This document shows, piece after piece, positions 44,908 through 53,822 of a stretch of 64,000 bases of DNA. The stretch lies in assembly GCF_900659865.1 (NCBI RefSeq), contig NZ_LR213766.1, positions 1 to 64,000 of the forward strand, in the 5' to 3' direction. The stretch comes from Hyella patelloides LEGE 07179. GTDB lineage: Bacteria; Cyanobacteriota; Cyanobacteriia; Cyanobacteriales; Xenococcaceae. Position numbers and translations under genes: made by a program. The stretch's first letter is position 1; every line of letters begins with the position of its first letter. Under the pieces are notes generated by a model that did not search any database, was not told the origin of the DNA, and worked only from the letters and a program-made list of their open reading frames with translations.

Positions 44908-44989
44908 TGAGTAATGAGTAATGAGTAATGAGTGATGAGTAACTCGTCATTGAGTAATGAGTAATGGGTAGTAGGTAATAGGTAGTAGT
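44905..44989. repeat. GTAATGA-type heptamer array
   Basis: Degenerate tandem heptamers (GTAATGA, GTGATGA, GTAGTAG) directly after the flippase-like gene stop. An array of the same style as at 9538-9655 but with another unit. Confidence 0.8.
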
Positions 44990-45104
44990 TACCTAAATAT
45001 CTAATATTTTAAGATAACTGTTACTTATTATCTAGTTATTTTTTTAATACTTGAGATGAAACGACGAATTTTATTTTCAGTTTAATTATGTTGGTTTATT
45101 TAAA

Positions 45105-46952
45105 ATGTATAAGTCTGCTCAAAGTCTGGAAAAAATAACATACATAGTGTTATTAATCACCGTAATTTTAGTTGCTAGTGTTAAAATTTGGGTATTAGAT
45201 AAAGGATTTAATATTACCGATGAAGCTTATGCTGTTTTGGGCTATGAACCATTACAAGAAAGGTTAGAAGTTGTTAGTGCTTTTCATAGAATTGTTTATA
45301 AATTATTTGGTTGGTTAGAGCCTAGTTTAATGGCTTATAGAGCGATCGCTTTAGTTTCAACTACTTTGGCTGCTTCTTTTTTTGCTATTAGCTTTTACTA
45401 CTGGCTAAACAAAATCTATCAACCGAAAAATCAACCTTTTAAACTTAGCTTCATTATTCTATTTTTGATTTTAGGTGGTTTTGTTTTAGATTATGACCGT
45501 CATAATATTCTCAATTATGATGTCATTAATAATGCTTTAAACATAACCCAAGCAAGTTTAGTATTGATATTAATTGCTCAAGAAGATAGTAAAATTCTTA
45601 AGTCTTGGAAATTTAAACTAGGTTGGCTAGCTGTTGGGTTTTTAGCAACATTTCAATTTTTAAATAAAGCTCCATCCGCAGTCATGTTTACAGTTTTCTT
45701 AGGAGTTTTACTAATATTGGACACAAAAAATGTCAATTGGCAATATTATCTGCGAATTGTAATTTATTTTGTATCTGGCGGACTTTTAGGCTTGCTAACA
45801 TACTTTGTTTTATTTCAAAATTTTTGGCAGTATCAAGAACTACTATCAAGACAGTTATCCTTAATGGTCGGGGATGCATCTGATACTAGCTACAGCGTCG
45901 AAAATATTTATAGCAAAGATCGGGATTCTTCTAAAATAATCAGATGGGAAATAATCATCACGATTATCGGAGTTTATTTAACTACTTTTGGCTTAACCAA
46001 GGTTTATTTTTCTTCTAGCTATTTGAAGCATTATCGAAAGACTCGTTTGCTTAGTATCTTACTTTGGCTATTTGCTACATTTGTCATTTTGGCTTTGATT
46101 CAACCCTTACAATGGCATCTAATTAAAGCAATAAATATTACAGTATACTATCCACTAATTTTTATTTTTTTATTGGTTATACTTGCTGCTTCCAATAATT
46201 ACTTTTTAAAGTTCAAAAATTATATTTCTTTCAGAAAAATAATCGGAGTTAGTTCTTTTTTATTATTGCTTCCTTTTGGTGCAGCTTTCGGTACTAACAC
46301 ATCCATTAGAGCATTAGCAGCGAGAAATATTATTCCTTGGTTAGCAGTAATTTTGATTTTGCTAACTTTACTTTATCAAAACCACAAAACTAAAAACTTT
46401 ATCTATCTTTTTACTTTAACTATAATAGTATGGCTGGGCATTAAAATTAGTTATAGTCAAATTTACCACCCTTATAAGCTATTAGAAAATCGTCTGCAAC
46501 AGACTGAGTTACTAGAATTTGTTCAACCCCATGCAAGAGGATTAAAAGTCGATCCTTTAACAGCAAATTTTATCGAACAGCTTCATAATATTGTCCATCA
46601 ATCTGGCTTTCAAGTAGGTGACCCGATTATTGCGTTACATGATATGCCTGGATTGGTGTACCTTTTGGGGGGATTTTCTCCTGGTGCGCCTTGGTATTTT
46701 AGCGTTTTTCCAGAGTCACCAGTGCGAACTTGTAATAATATTCTGCATTCTAGTTTTAATCCTAAAAAAGCTGTTTTTTTAATTAATAATGATATTGACC
46801 CTTTAGTATTAGGTTGTTTGAAAAAGGTAGGAATTAATTTTCCTCAAGATTATCATAAAGTAGGAGAAGTAGAGAATCCTTTTTATGCAATACGTCCTTT
46901 GAGTAAAAAAACTGTTACTGTGTGGTCTTCTAAAGAAAACAGTATTGATTAA
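45105..46952 (+). CDS. GT39/ArnT-like multi-spanning membrane glycosyltransferase
   Basis: A 615-residue integral membrane protein with about 11-12 helices and a C-terminal globular part. The first extracytoplasmic loop carries an acidic pair in GFNITDEAYAVLGYEP, as in ArnT and protein O-mannosyltransferases, where it is catalytic. ArnT takes 4-aminoarabinose from undecaprenyl phosphate and moves it to lipid A; here the acceptor is unknown. The C-terminus (AVFLINNDIDPLVLG, VGINFPQDYHKVGEV) is likely periplasmic. It is the last gene of the locus and lies 197 bp after the flippase-like gene. Confidence 0.75.
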   Translation: MYKSAQSLEKITYIVLLITVILVASVKIWVLDKGFNITDEAYAVLGYEPLQERLEVVSAFHRIVYKLFGWLEPSLMAYRAIALVSTTLAASFFAISFYYWLNKIYQPKNQPFKLSFIILFLILGGFVLDYDRHNILNYDVINNALNITQASLVLILIAQEDSKILKSWKFKLGWLAVGFLATFQFLNKAPSAVMFTVFLGVLLILDTKNVNWQYYLRIVIYFVSGGLLGLLTYFVLFQNFWQYQELLSRQLSLMVGDASDTSYSVENIYSKDRDSSKIIRWEIIITIIGVYLTTFGLTKVYFSSSYLKHYRKTRLLSILLWLFATFVILALIQPLQWHLIKAINITVYYPLIFIFLLVILAASNNYFLKFKNYISFRKIIGVSSFLLLLPFGAAFGTNTSIRALAARNIIPWLAVILILLTLLYQNHKTKNFIYLFTLTIIVWLGIKISYSQIYHPYKLLENRLQQTELLEFVQPHARGLKVDPLTANFIEQLHNIVHQSGFQVGDPIIALHDMPGLVYLLGGFSPGAPWYFSVFPESPVRTCNNILHSSFNPKKAVFLINNDIDPLVLGCLKKVGINFPQDYHKVGEVENPFYAIRPLSKKTVTVWSSKENSID

Positions 46953-47287
46953 CTTTATCGAATTTATAGGCAAATTTAGACAATTAAAGACAAAATATCG
47001 TTTGAAATACTAGGTTTTTAGATGTTATATTACCTTTAATGAAACCTATTGTGTACGTAACCTCTGTTATTCAAGTAGTACCTCTCCAATAGTTAACGTC
47101 ATTAAAAAAGTAGTTGATAATTCCAGTGTTGAAACACATCACGGACAGTCAATATCGAGGCACGTAGTTTGTCCATTCCAGATTTTTCTGATAAATGCTT
47201 AAGGCATATTTGTCTATAAAAGCAGTAACTATCTTGAACAAGATAAGAAATAAACATAGGTAGGGTGGGCAATGCCCACCTTACAGC
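46953..47287. other. Convergent intergenic region after the aminosugar locus
   Basis: About 335 bp between the GT39-like gene and tolC-like gene, which converge. It holds the hairpin at 47264-47280 at its right end; nothing else is recognised. Confidence 0.45.
47264..47280. terminator. GGTGGGCA-a-TGCCCACC hairpin after the TolC-like gene
   Basis: Perfect 8-bp arms around a single base, 8 bp beyond the stop of the minus-strand TolC gene. GC-rich and strongly folding, so it can terminate that operon. The same arms, but 91 bp apart, occur at 62273-62379, so this is also a dispersed repeat. Confidence 0.65.
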
Positions 47288-49018
47288 TTAATTTTGACCA
47301 TTTGGTGTATTTGTTTGACCATTTGGTGTATTTATTTGATCGTCTATGACGCCAGATATAGCTCGCTGTAGTTCGTTGAAAGATTGATTATATTGAATAA
47401 TTGCTGCCAGAAAATTTCCTCTAGAGGTGGTTAAACTAGATTGAGCTTGAATAACATCCGTTTGTGTTCCGACACCTGCTTGGAAACGCAATCTAGCCAG
47501 ACGTAAACTTTCCTCTGCTAACTCTACTGCTTTTTCTGTAGTATTAATATTGTCTTCATTGGCTTGAAGATTAAAAAAAGCTTGTTCAACTTCTAAGCGA
47601 ACTTGATTTCGTTGATTGGCAAAGCCATTATCTGTCAGAGAAACATCAACATCTGATTGTCTAGCTCTAGCTTTAGCTGCACCACCATCAAAAAGTGTCC
47701 ATTGTAATTGTGCGCCTACTGTATAACCAGACTGGATATCTATATCATCATCTGATACTTCTAAAAAATCTAATGTCCCAAAAATACCCAGTTGAGGGCG
47801 AATATCAGCTAAGGCAATTTTTCTTTGTTCTTGGTTAATTTCTCTTTGAAGTAAAAATTGCTCTAGTTCTACACGATTGTCATAAGCATTAACAATACTA
47901 TCTTCAAGAGCTAATTCCCAAATTCCGACTTTGGCAATGTCATCCGCAGTTTGTACATCTACTTGTTCTCCTAAATTAAGAGTTTCCCTCAACACTCTAC
48001 GAGCGACATCTTGAGCTGCTCTAGCACTGGTTAATCTTTGTTGTGCATCAGCTAATTCTACTTCTGCGCTTAACACATCGAACCTTGTCCCCAAACCTGC
48101 TTCTTCTAGTAGTTGAGCATCGTTAAGGGTTTGACTAGCATCTTCTACGGCTCCTTGTTCAATCTCTACTTGAGAGTCGGCATTTTGCAAACTGTAATAG
48201 TCTCTTTTTGCTTCAAAAGTAGTTTGCTCGGTAGCTGTTTCTACACCTAGCTCGCTAAATTCGAATTGCCTTTTTGCACGACGAATATCTGCTCCTCGCC
48301 TTCCTCCTGTATAAATATTGTAGTTAAGAGTCAAATCACCGTCAAAAGTAGTTGTATCCTCTCCTAATTGAGAATCTAGAGTTTGAGTTTCACCAGCTTG
48401 CTCAGCCGATCTATTATTACTGGCATTGTCACTGTTACTAAAATTACTTTGCACAGCTAAACTAGGATAAAGAGCTGCTCTGGCTTCTTGTAGTTCTCTG
48501 CGGGAACGGTCTAAGTTTAATTGGGCTTCTCGTAAATCCGTGTTGTTGGTTAAAGCCAATTCCACAGCTTCTTCTAGAGTTATGGGCTGATTAATATCAA
48601 TGTTGACTTCTTCAGGAGTTGTCGGAATTTCTAATTGATCGGGGTCGGGATTTAGCAGATCTAGTTCGGATGCTTCTGGCGTGGTAGTTTCTGATTCTGT
48701 TGTTTCAGGGGTATTCTGAGAGATTAAGATTTTTGATGAACTGGGGGACTGTTTGAGCAAGTTGACTGGTAATTCATTAGTACTTGCTATCTCGTACGCG
48801 CTAGCTTCGCTGTACCCATTGCGCTTCACTTGTTTGGCAAAATTGTCCGAGTTCAAACTCGCTCTTAATAAAGTGTTGGGCTGAAAAACCAGTTCATTAG
48901 TACCAGTTTGTTGCGGTGGTTGCTCCGATGGATTACTGGCAATAGCAGATGTCAGAGAACCAGATAAAATTACCGTAGTAATGCTAGCTATTTGAAAAAT
49001 AGAATTAATCTTACTCAC
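47288..49018 (-). CDS. TolC-family outer-membrane efflux protein
   Basis: A 576-residue outer-membrane channel. A signal peptide (about residues 1-28, ending TSAIASN) leads to a low-complexity N-terminal region of about 110 residues, then two repeats of the TolC helical hairpin: ITLEEAVELALTNNTDLREA, then LQNADSQVEIEQGAVEDASQ, and in the second half RLARLRFQAGVGTQTDVIQA. Trimeric channels of this sort serve type I secretion and drug export. The N-terminal region contains a GC-rich repeat-like segment (48791-48828), and the C-terminus a 21-bp tandem duplication (NTPNGQT/NTPNGQN). It is the last gene of the acetylation cluster; it could export RTX proteins (inference). Confidence 0.9.
   Translation of the reverse strand: MSKINSIFQIASITTVILSGSLTSAIASNPSEQPPQQTGTNELVFQPNTLLRASLNSDNFAKQVKRNGYSEASAYEIASTNELPVNLLKQSPSSSKILISQNTPETTESETTTPEASELDLLNPDPDQLEIPTTPEEVNIDINQPITLEEAVELALTNNTDLREAQLNLDRSRRELQEARAALYPSLAVQSNFSNSDNASNNRSAEQAGETQTLDSQLGEDTTTFDGDLTLNYNIYTGGRRGADIRRAKRQFEFSELGVETATEQTTFEAKRDYYSLQNADSQVEIEQGAVEDASQTLNDAQLLEEAGLGTRFDVLSAEVELADAQQRLTSARAAQDVARRVLRETLNLGEQVDVQTADDIAKVGIWELALEDSIVNAYDNRVELEQFLLQREINQEQRKIALADIRPQLGIFGTLDFLEVSDDDIDIQSGYTVGAQLQWTLFDGGAAKARARQSDVDVSLTDNGFANQRNQVRLEVEQAFFNLQANEDNINTTEKAVELAEESLRLARLRFQAGVGTQTDVIQAQSSLTTSRGNFLAAIIQYNQSFNELQRAISGVIDDQINTPNGQTNTPNGQN
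47293..47334. repeat. 21-bp tandem duplication at the 3' end of the TolC gene
   Basis: Two back-to-back 21-bp units (47293-47313, 47314-47334) differing by one base give a repeated TNTPNGQ heptapeptide at the C-terminus, in frame. A slippage product in a non-essential tail. Confidence 0.85.
48791..48828. repeat. GC-rich repeat-like segment inside the TolC gene
   Basis: A 38-bp GC-rich stretch (GTAC arms around GCGCTAGCTTCGCT, then CCCATTGCGCTTC) within an AT-rich, low-conservation region. GCGAAGCTAG is shared with the element near 9826. It encodes KRNGYSEASAYE. Probably another in-frame repeat insertion, but the borders are unclear. Confidence 0.45.
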
Positions 49019-49060
49019 TCCTCACTCCTCAACTGTATAGGAAATCACAATAACTGTGCG

Positions 49061-49849
49061 TTATTGATTTGTCTCATAATCAATATATCCTTTGATATTC
49101 GATTTTGCGTGTATTTTCGTAAGTATTTTGTTTAACTCTTGATTAAGTAGCTCGTAACCCTGACGGTTAATGTGTAATAGATCTCTGTAGTATTTTGTCT
49201 TACCTGGATCTTCGCTATTTAACAAGGCATAAGCATCAAAAAGTATTACCTGGTTTTGAAAAGAGTTGAGATATTGGTTTACTTCACTGATGCTTTGTTC
49301 CATTTCACTAAGGCTAGCCCAGAATGGTCGATATTTTAGGGGAATATTTCCCGAACCCAAAGGAAAGACTGTAGTTAAGATCACAGTAGCGTTAATTCTT
49401 TGAGAGAGTTCAATAATCTGAGCTATATTCTGTTGGCAATTATTAACGATATCAGATCTAGTTTTAGAATTTGAGGGTAACATTCTCAGATCGTTAATTC
49501 CTAATTGAATAACAATTATTTGCGGTTTTAAAGGTGCAATATGCTCCTCGAAACGTAAAAGAGTTTGAGCAGAAGTTTGTCCACTGATACCTCGATTGAT
49601 AAATTGAAAATTTTCATTTTGCGGAAATCTCCAACCATTGGCTCTAGAATCACCAAAAAATACCACTTTAGGAACTTGATTATTAGGAAGCTCTTGATTT
49701 TTGTATTTATTAATTCCTAAAGGATTGAGACTGGTTTGATAAAGGTTAATAAAGGTATTTTTAAGCTCTTGATATAGTATTAAATTCGCGCTTAAAGAAG
49801 CCAGCAATAAGAGCAATAAAGTAACACAAAATATCTGGAGTTTATTCAT
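49061..49849 (-). CDS. SGNH/GDSL-type esterase
   Basis: A 262-residue lipase/acylhydrolase-like protein with an N-terminal membrane anchor (about 5-27). All four SGNH blocks are present: FFGDSRANG (Ser), GISGQTSAQT (Gly), IVIQLGINDLR (Asn), and DLLHINRQGYELL (Asp/His). It lies in an O-acetylation cluster and overlaps the upstream AlgJ-like gene by 8 bp, so the two are co-translated. A role as an acetyl-transfer or esterase partner on the exopolysaccharide is likely. Confidence 0.87.
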   Translation of the reverse strand: MNKLQIFCVTLLLLLLASLSANLILYQELKNTFINLYQTSLNPLGINKYKNQELPNNQVPKVVFFGDSRANGWRFPQNENFQFINRGISGQTSAQTLLRFEEHIAPLKPQIIVIQLGINDLRMLPSNSKTRSDIVNNCQQNIAQIIELSQRINATVILTTVFPLGSGNIPLKYRPFWASLSEMEQSISEVNQYLNSFQNQVILFDAYALLNSEDPGKTKYYRDLLHINRQGYELLNQELNKILTKIHAKSNIKGYIDYETNQ

Positions 49850-51065
49850 TTCGATCTTGATTTATTTCAGCGTAAAATTTACGTACTAAATCTACTTCTT
49901 CTGGATTATTTTTTAGCCATTTTTGGCGATCGCTTTTAATATTTGCTAAATGTTGTTCGATATTTTCCTGGTTTATTATAGTACCAAAATCTTGTGGTAT
50001 TTCATCTGTTTGTTTATCTAACATACGCTGCAAAATCAAGTTGCCAATCTCTGGAGTATAGTGAGAACTATCAACATAGTTGTCCATATATTTAGCAATA
50101 GGTTCTGTGGTAATGCTGTTGTACCCAGAGAAATCCCAAACAGGTATTATTTTGACTAATTCTCTTTTCCATTGTTCAAAAACATCCCATCTTTTTGTCG
50201 TGTAAATAGATTCCCACTGGGTAGCATGGGCTGGAGAAAGAAATACTTTTAGCTCAATATTATTTTCACGGCATAATTGAACTATCTGCTTAAAATCATT
50301 CCAATAAGATTCAGAAAATTGATAGTTCGAGTGAAGACTGAAATAAAGTTTAATTGATTGGTTAAACCGCCAAATAGTCTGTCCATTATTAAAATTGCGG
50401 TTAGGCATAAAGCCATCATCGCCATAGTCATCATCAACAGTATCAGGAGAATTTTGGCTTGCCTTGATAGTTTCTAAGCTATTATTGACAACATCAAGAG
50501 AAAACAAGTTTTTTACTGCATCATCAAAGATAAGATGGTTTTTTTCTAGCCTAGAACTATTAAAAGTAGGCTGATTCTCTAAGTCTTGATTAAACATAAA
50601 AAAATCAACCCCTAAAATAATTTCTTTGAGTTCTGGTTGATTGTGAATAGCGTGTTCGATATATCTTCTTGCTTCATAAAAATTAGGACCATTAATAGCT
50701 AAGTTATAAAAATTTTGCTCTTTTCCTAAAGCAGAAGATTCAGGATCTATTCCTTGCTTAGTACGGGATGAACCCATAATAATATTTTCAGGTTGTAGAC
50801 GGATAATATCAACAGCTTTAAACAAGCGATCGTTGTTATCTTTGTTGATTTTTTCGTGATTAATTTTCCAGTAATTGGGTGACTTGAAAATATCTTGAGG
50901 ATCGATTAACCAATTAAATAATCCCACTGAAAAAACAGGGATTGTCATGATACCTATTAAATAATAGTTATAAATAGCAAATTTATTTTTCTTGCGAGGG
51001 ATTGCTTTCTTTTTTTTTCTTTTAAAGAAAAAAGATTTTGCTGAATGATAGTTACTCATTATCAA
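49842..51065 (-). CDS. AlgJ/AlgX-like SGNH acetyltransferase-type protein
   Basis: A 407-residue protein with a basic, lysine-rich N-terminus, one membrane helix (about 30-52), and a periplasmic SGNH-type domain. Motifs are IIMGSSRTKQGID (nucleophile region), GPNFYEARRYIEHAI, and the C-terminal catalytic block NYVDSSHYTPEIGN. AlgJ and AlgX work with the MBOAT protein AlgI to acetylate exopolysaccharide. The AlgI-like gene is upstream on the same strand (51603-53084), separated by a degraded copy of this gene. The strong likeness to that fragment shows a past duplication. Confidence 0.82.
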   Translation of the reverse strand: MIMSNYHSAKSFFFKRKKKKAIPRKKNKFAIYNYYLIGIMTIPVFSVGLFNWLIDPQDIFKSPNYWKINHEKINKDNNDRLFKAVDIIRLQPENIIMGSSRTKQGIDPESSALGKEQNFYNLAINGPNFYEARRYIEHAIHNQPELKEIILGVDFFMFNQDLENQPTFNSSRLEKNHLIFDDAVKNLFSLDVVNNSLETIKASQNSPDTVDDDYGDDGFMPNRNFNNGQTIWRFNQSIKLYFSLHSNYQFSESYWNDFKQIVQLCRENNIELKVFLSPAHATQWESIYTTKRWDVFEQWKRELVKIIPVWDFSGYNSITTEPIAKYMDNYVDSSHYTPEIGNLILQRMLDKQTDEIPQDFGTIINQENIEQHLANIKSDRQKWLKNNPEEVDLVRKFYAEINQDRNE

Positions 51066-51123
51066 ATTGCTATTAATGTATTTTTTAGTAGAGAAAGCTC
51101 ACTGTAAAATAGTGTCCATTAAT

Positions 51124-51594
51124 CTATTTTGACTCTAGTTTTACTTTGACTTGTTCTACTAGCTTAACTTCTCGATCGCGATTATTGCGCCATTGCTCTT
51201 TTTTCAGTCGATTATTTATCAAGTGAGACTCTATATTCTCTGAAGTTATCAACACTCCAAAGTCTTGAGGTACTTTTTCTAATTCATAATTTAAAATGCG
51301 GTTTAAAACTAAATTTCCTGTATCCTGACTATAATGGGAACTATCAATATAGTGAATCATCTGTTCGTCAATAATTTCCATAGAAATACTGTTATGATAG
51401 GCAAAATCCCAAATCGGAGTAATTTTAACTACTTCTCTTTTCCATTCTTCAACAGTCGCTCATAATCCAGCGATTGCGATTGTTTCATATTGGGTAGTAT
51501 GGGAAGGAGAAATAAAAATCTTTAAATCTAATATTAAAGGAATTAAAGAAGCAAAAATTAAAAGAAAACTAAATCTTTGATCCTTTATTGGCAT
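51124..51594 (-). pseudogene. Decayed AlgJ-like SGNH gene copy (internal deletion and stop)
   Basis: In one frame from an ATG at 51592-51594 to the stop at 51124. It keeps the first membrane helix, then jumps into LKIFISPSHTTQYETIAIAG, which aligns with LKVFLSPAHATQWESIYTT of the intact neighbour, so the nucleophile half is deleted. An in-frame TGA at 51460-51462 follows. The rest (EEWKREVVKITPIWDFAYHN, then YIDSSHYSQDTGNLVLNRIL) is well preserved. The last 85 codons could still be read from an internal ATG but would lack the active serine. It lies 8 bp after the MBOAT stop. Confidence 0.85.
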
Positions 51595-51602
51595 ACTAAG
51601 TT

Positions 51603-53084
51603 TTAAAATTGAAAATAAAGAAATTCAGATACCCGATTTAAAGACAAAAGACAAACACTTGTCATTATTCCTACTGCTATCGCCCACCACCATGTAGGTT
51701 TCATTTTTGCCATTACTTCTTGGGTATTGGGTAATAATTTTACCCAAAAAATTAAACCAATTAAAGATAAGATTGCTAGCAATCTACTACCACCCAATAA
51801 TGGTAAATATTTTAAGTTTTGCCAGCGTTGTAATTGAATGCCAAAATTAGACAAAATAGCTAATTTTCCGCTAGGCTCTCCTGGTAAAGTAATACCGTTA
51901 AAACCTGTCATAGTAGCAATCATTGTTAAGCCATCTTGTAAAGTTGCTGCTCTAAAAAGAACCCAACTAAATATTACTGCTACAAAAGTGATTGCCCAAG
52001 CAAACCAACCAGGGAAAGGCGTTTTGAGTTTACGCCACCAATGATTAATTGAGAGATAAATACCGTGTAAGCCTCCCCATAAAACAAATGTCCATCCCGC
52101 ACCATGCCATAAACCACCTAACAACATAGTAGTAATTAGATTAGTATAACGACGTAATTCTCCACGACGACTTCCTCCAAGAGGAATATATAAGTAATCA
52201 CGTAAAAAGTTAGATAAGGTAATATGCCAACGTCGCCAAAAATCACTAATAGAGGTTGCTTTATAGGGAGAATCAAAATTAATCGGTAGCTTAATATTAA
52301 ACATTAAGCCTAAACCAATTGCCATATCAGAATAGCCAGAAAAATCAAAATAAAGCTGAAAAGTATAACTCAATGCTCCTACCCAGGCTTCTAGAAAAGT
52401 CAGATCGTTAATATTGCTAAAAGCTGTTCCTACCCAAGGAGAAACATTATCGGCAATCAAAACTTTTTTAGATAAGCCTAAACTAAAAAGTGTTACTCCA
52501 TAAGCAAAGTTTTTATGAGAAAATAAATAACTTTTCAACTTACCTAATTGAGGAATAAGTTCATCATGCCTTAAAATAGGCCCTGCAATTAATTGAGGAA
52601 AAAAGACAACAAACAAACTATAAGTAATCAAATCATACTTATTTTCTTGGGTTTCTCCTCGATAAGCATCTACTAGATAAGCAATTTGAGTAAAAGTATA
52701 AAAAGAAATAGCTAGGGGAAGAAAAATTTCATTGAGAGGCAGATTACTTTCAAAAAGTGTATTAACGGAAGAGAGGAAAAAATTAGTATATTTGTAATAA
52801 CAAATGCTAGCTAAATTGACTATTATACCAATCCATAATAGTAGTGTAGCCCTTTGACTCTTCAGTTGAACGGATGCGATCGCGTTTCCTGTTTGATGGT
52901 TAAAAACAATGGAAATTACCATCAATAAAAGATAAGGAGGATTCCAATAACCATAGAAGAATAAAGAGGTAATTAAAAGCCAAATTCTTGCAGCTTTAAC
53001 TAAATGAAACCTACCTAAAGTAAAATAACCAATCAGAGTAACTGGTAAAAATAAAAATATAAAAATATAAGAATTAAAAAGCAT
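51603..53084 (-). CDS. MBOAT-family O-acyltransferase, AlgI-like
   Basis: A 493-residue polytopic membrane protein that hands acetyl groups across the membrane to a periplasmic acetyltransferase. It has about 11-12 helices; the start FNSYIFIFLFLPVTLIGYF is typical AlgI. The MBOAT signatures are FDFSGYSDMAIGLGLMFNIK, FWRRWHITLSNFLRDYLYIP, and LLGGLWHGAGWTFVLWGGLHG with the catalytic histidine in GLWHG. It leads the minus-strand set MBOAT, AlgJ fragment, AlgJ-like, SGNH, TolC. Acetylation of an exopolysaccharide is the probable job. Confidence 0.93.
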   Translation of the reverse strand: MLFNSYIFIFLFLPVTLIGYFTLGRFHLVKAARIWLLITSLFFYGYWNPPYLLLMVISIVFNHQTGNAIASVQLKSQRATLLLWIGIIVNLASICYYKYTNFFLSSVNTLFESNLPLNEIFLPLAISFYTFTQIAYLVDAYRGETQENKYDLITYSLFVVFFPQLIAGPILRHDELIPQLGKLKSYLFSHKNFAYGVTLFSLGLSKKVLIADNVSPWVGTAFSNINDLTFLEAWVGALSYTFQLYFDFSGYSDMAIGLGLMFNIKLPINFDSPYKATSISDFWRRWHITLSNFLRDYLYIPLGGSRRGELRRYTNLITTMLLGGLWHGAGWTFVLWGGLHGIYLSINHWWRKLKTPFPGWFAWAITFVAVIFSWVLFRAATLQDGLTMIATMTGFNGITLPGEPSGKLAILSNFGIQLQRWQNLKYLPLLGGSRLLAILSLIGLIFWVKLLPNTQEVMAKMKPTWWWAIAVGIMTSVCLLSLNRVSEFLYFQF

Positions 53085-53380
53085 ATTATTAAAAAGAAAA
53101 CTACAGATGATAATTAAAACTAATAGATTATTTTGATGATTCTATTAATACAAATTAGTTTCTAGATTTTTCCAATTAGATAAAACGGCAAAATCTAATA
53201 ATTCTGACAATATAGTATCAATATCGTAATCGAATATCTTATTTACAGTTAATACTAAATCCTGTTTGCGTAGGTTACCTAAATTTTGAGCGAGGCAGGA
53301 GGCAGGAAGTAGAAGTGTTCTCGATCGACAATAATTAGAATTTAAAGATATCTTTATCATAGAAATTTAGCATTAACTAT

Positions 53381-53592
53381 CTGTGTCCTGATTATAGTGA
53401 TAACTATTAATGTAACCTACCATCGATTCAGAGATTATTTCAGTAATAATACTGTCATAGCCAGAAAAATCCTATACAGGAGTGATACTGAAAATTTCTT
53501 TTTTCTACTGTTCAAAAGTTGACCACAATCCCACTATGTATATGACTTCATAATAAGTTACATAGCCAAGGAAGATAAAAATAGCGTTGCTC
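53381..53592 (-). pseudogene. Second, more decayed AlgJ-like fragment
   Basis: On the minus strand the block DFSGYDSIITEIISESMVGY followed by INSYHYNQDT matches DFSGYNSITTEPIAKYMDNY-VDSSHYTPEIG of the intact gene, with stops and at least one frameshift before it (FLSS, WDCG, then TFEQ* and KKEIFSITPV*). The catalytic serine of DSSHY has become NSYHY. It lies upstream of the MBOAT gene, so copies once stood on both sides of it. Confidence 0.75.
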
Positions 53593-53822
53593 AATCTAAG
53601 TTTGGTTTTAGTTTGAGCCTGATGTGAGCAGGGGGAGCAAGGGAAGAAAGACAAATTTCTGTATTTACTACAATTTACGTTTCATATTTAAAATTAGCAA
53701 CGCTATAAAAACTTGATAATCGATAATATTTTTTGATTAGGGTTCTTGTTTATAACTTTCCACCCCCTTTTGCAATCATTTTCTGACTTTGCTAAGTGTT
53801 CATCATCTTTTTCGGCGAATTG

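Noticed and set aside
53145-53360. 71-codon frame on the - strand
   Set aside because: Lies in the decayed region downstream of the second AlgJ-like fragment and shows no clear domain; probably part of the same decay.
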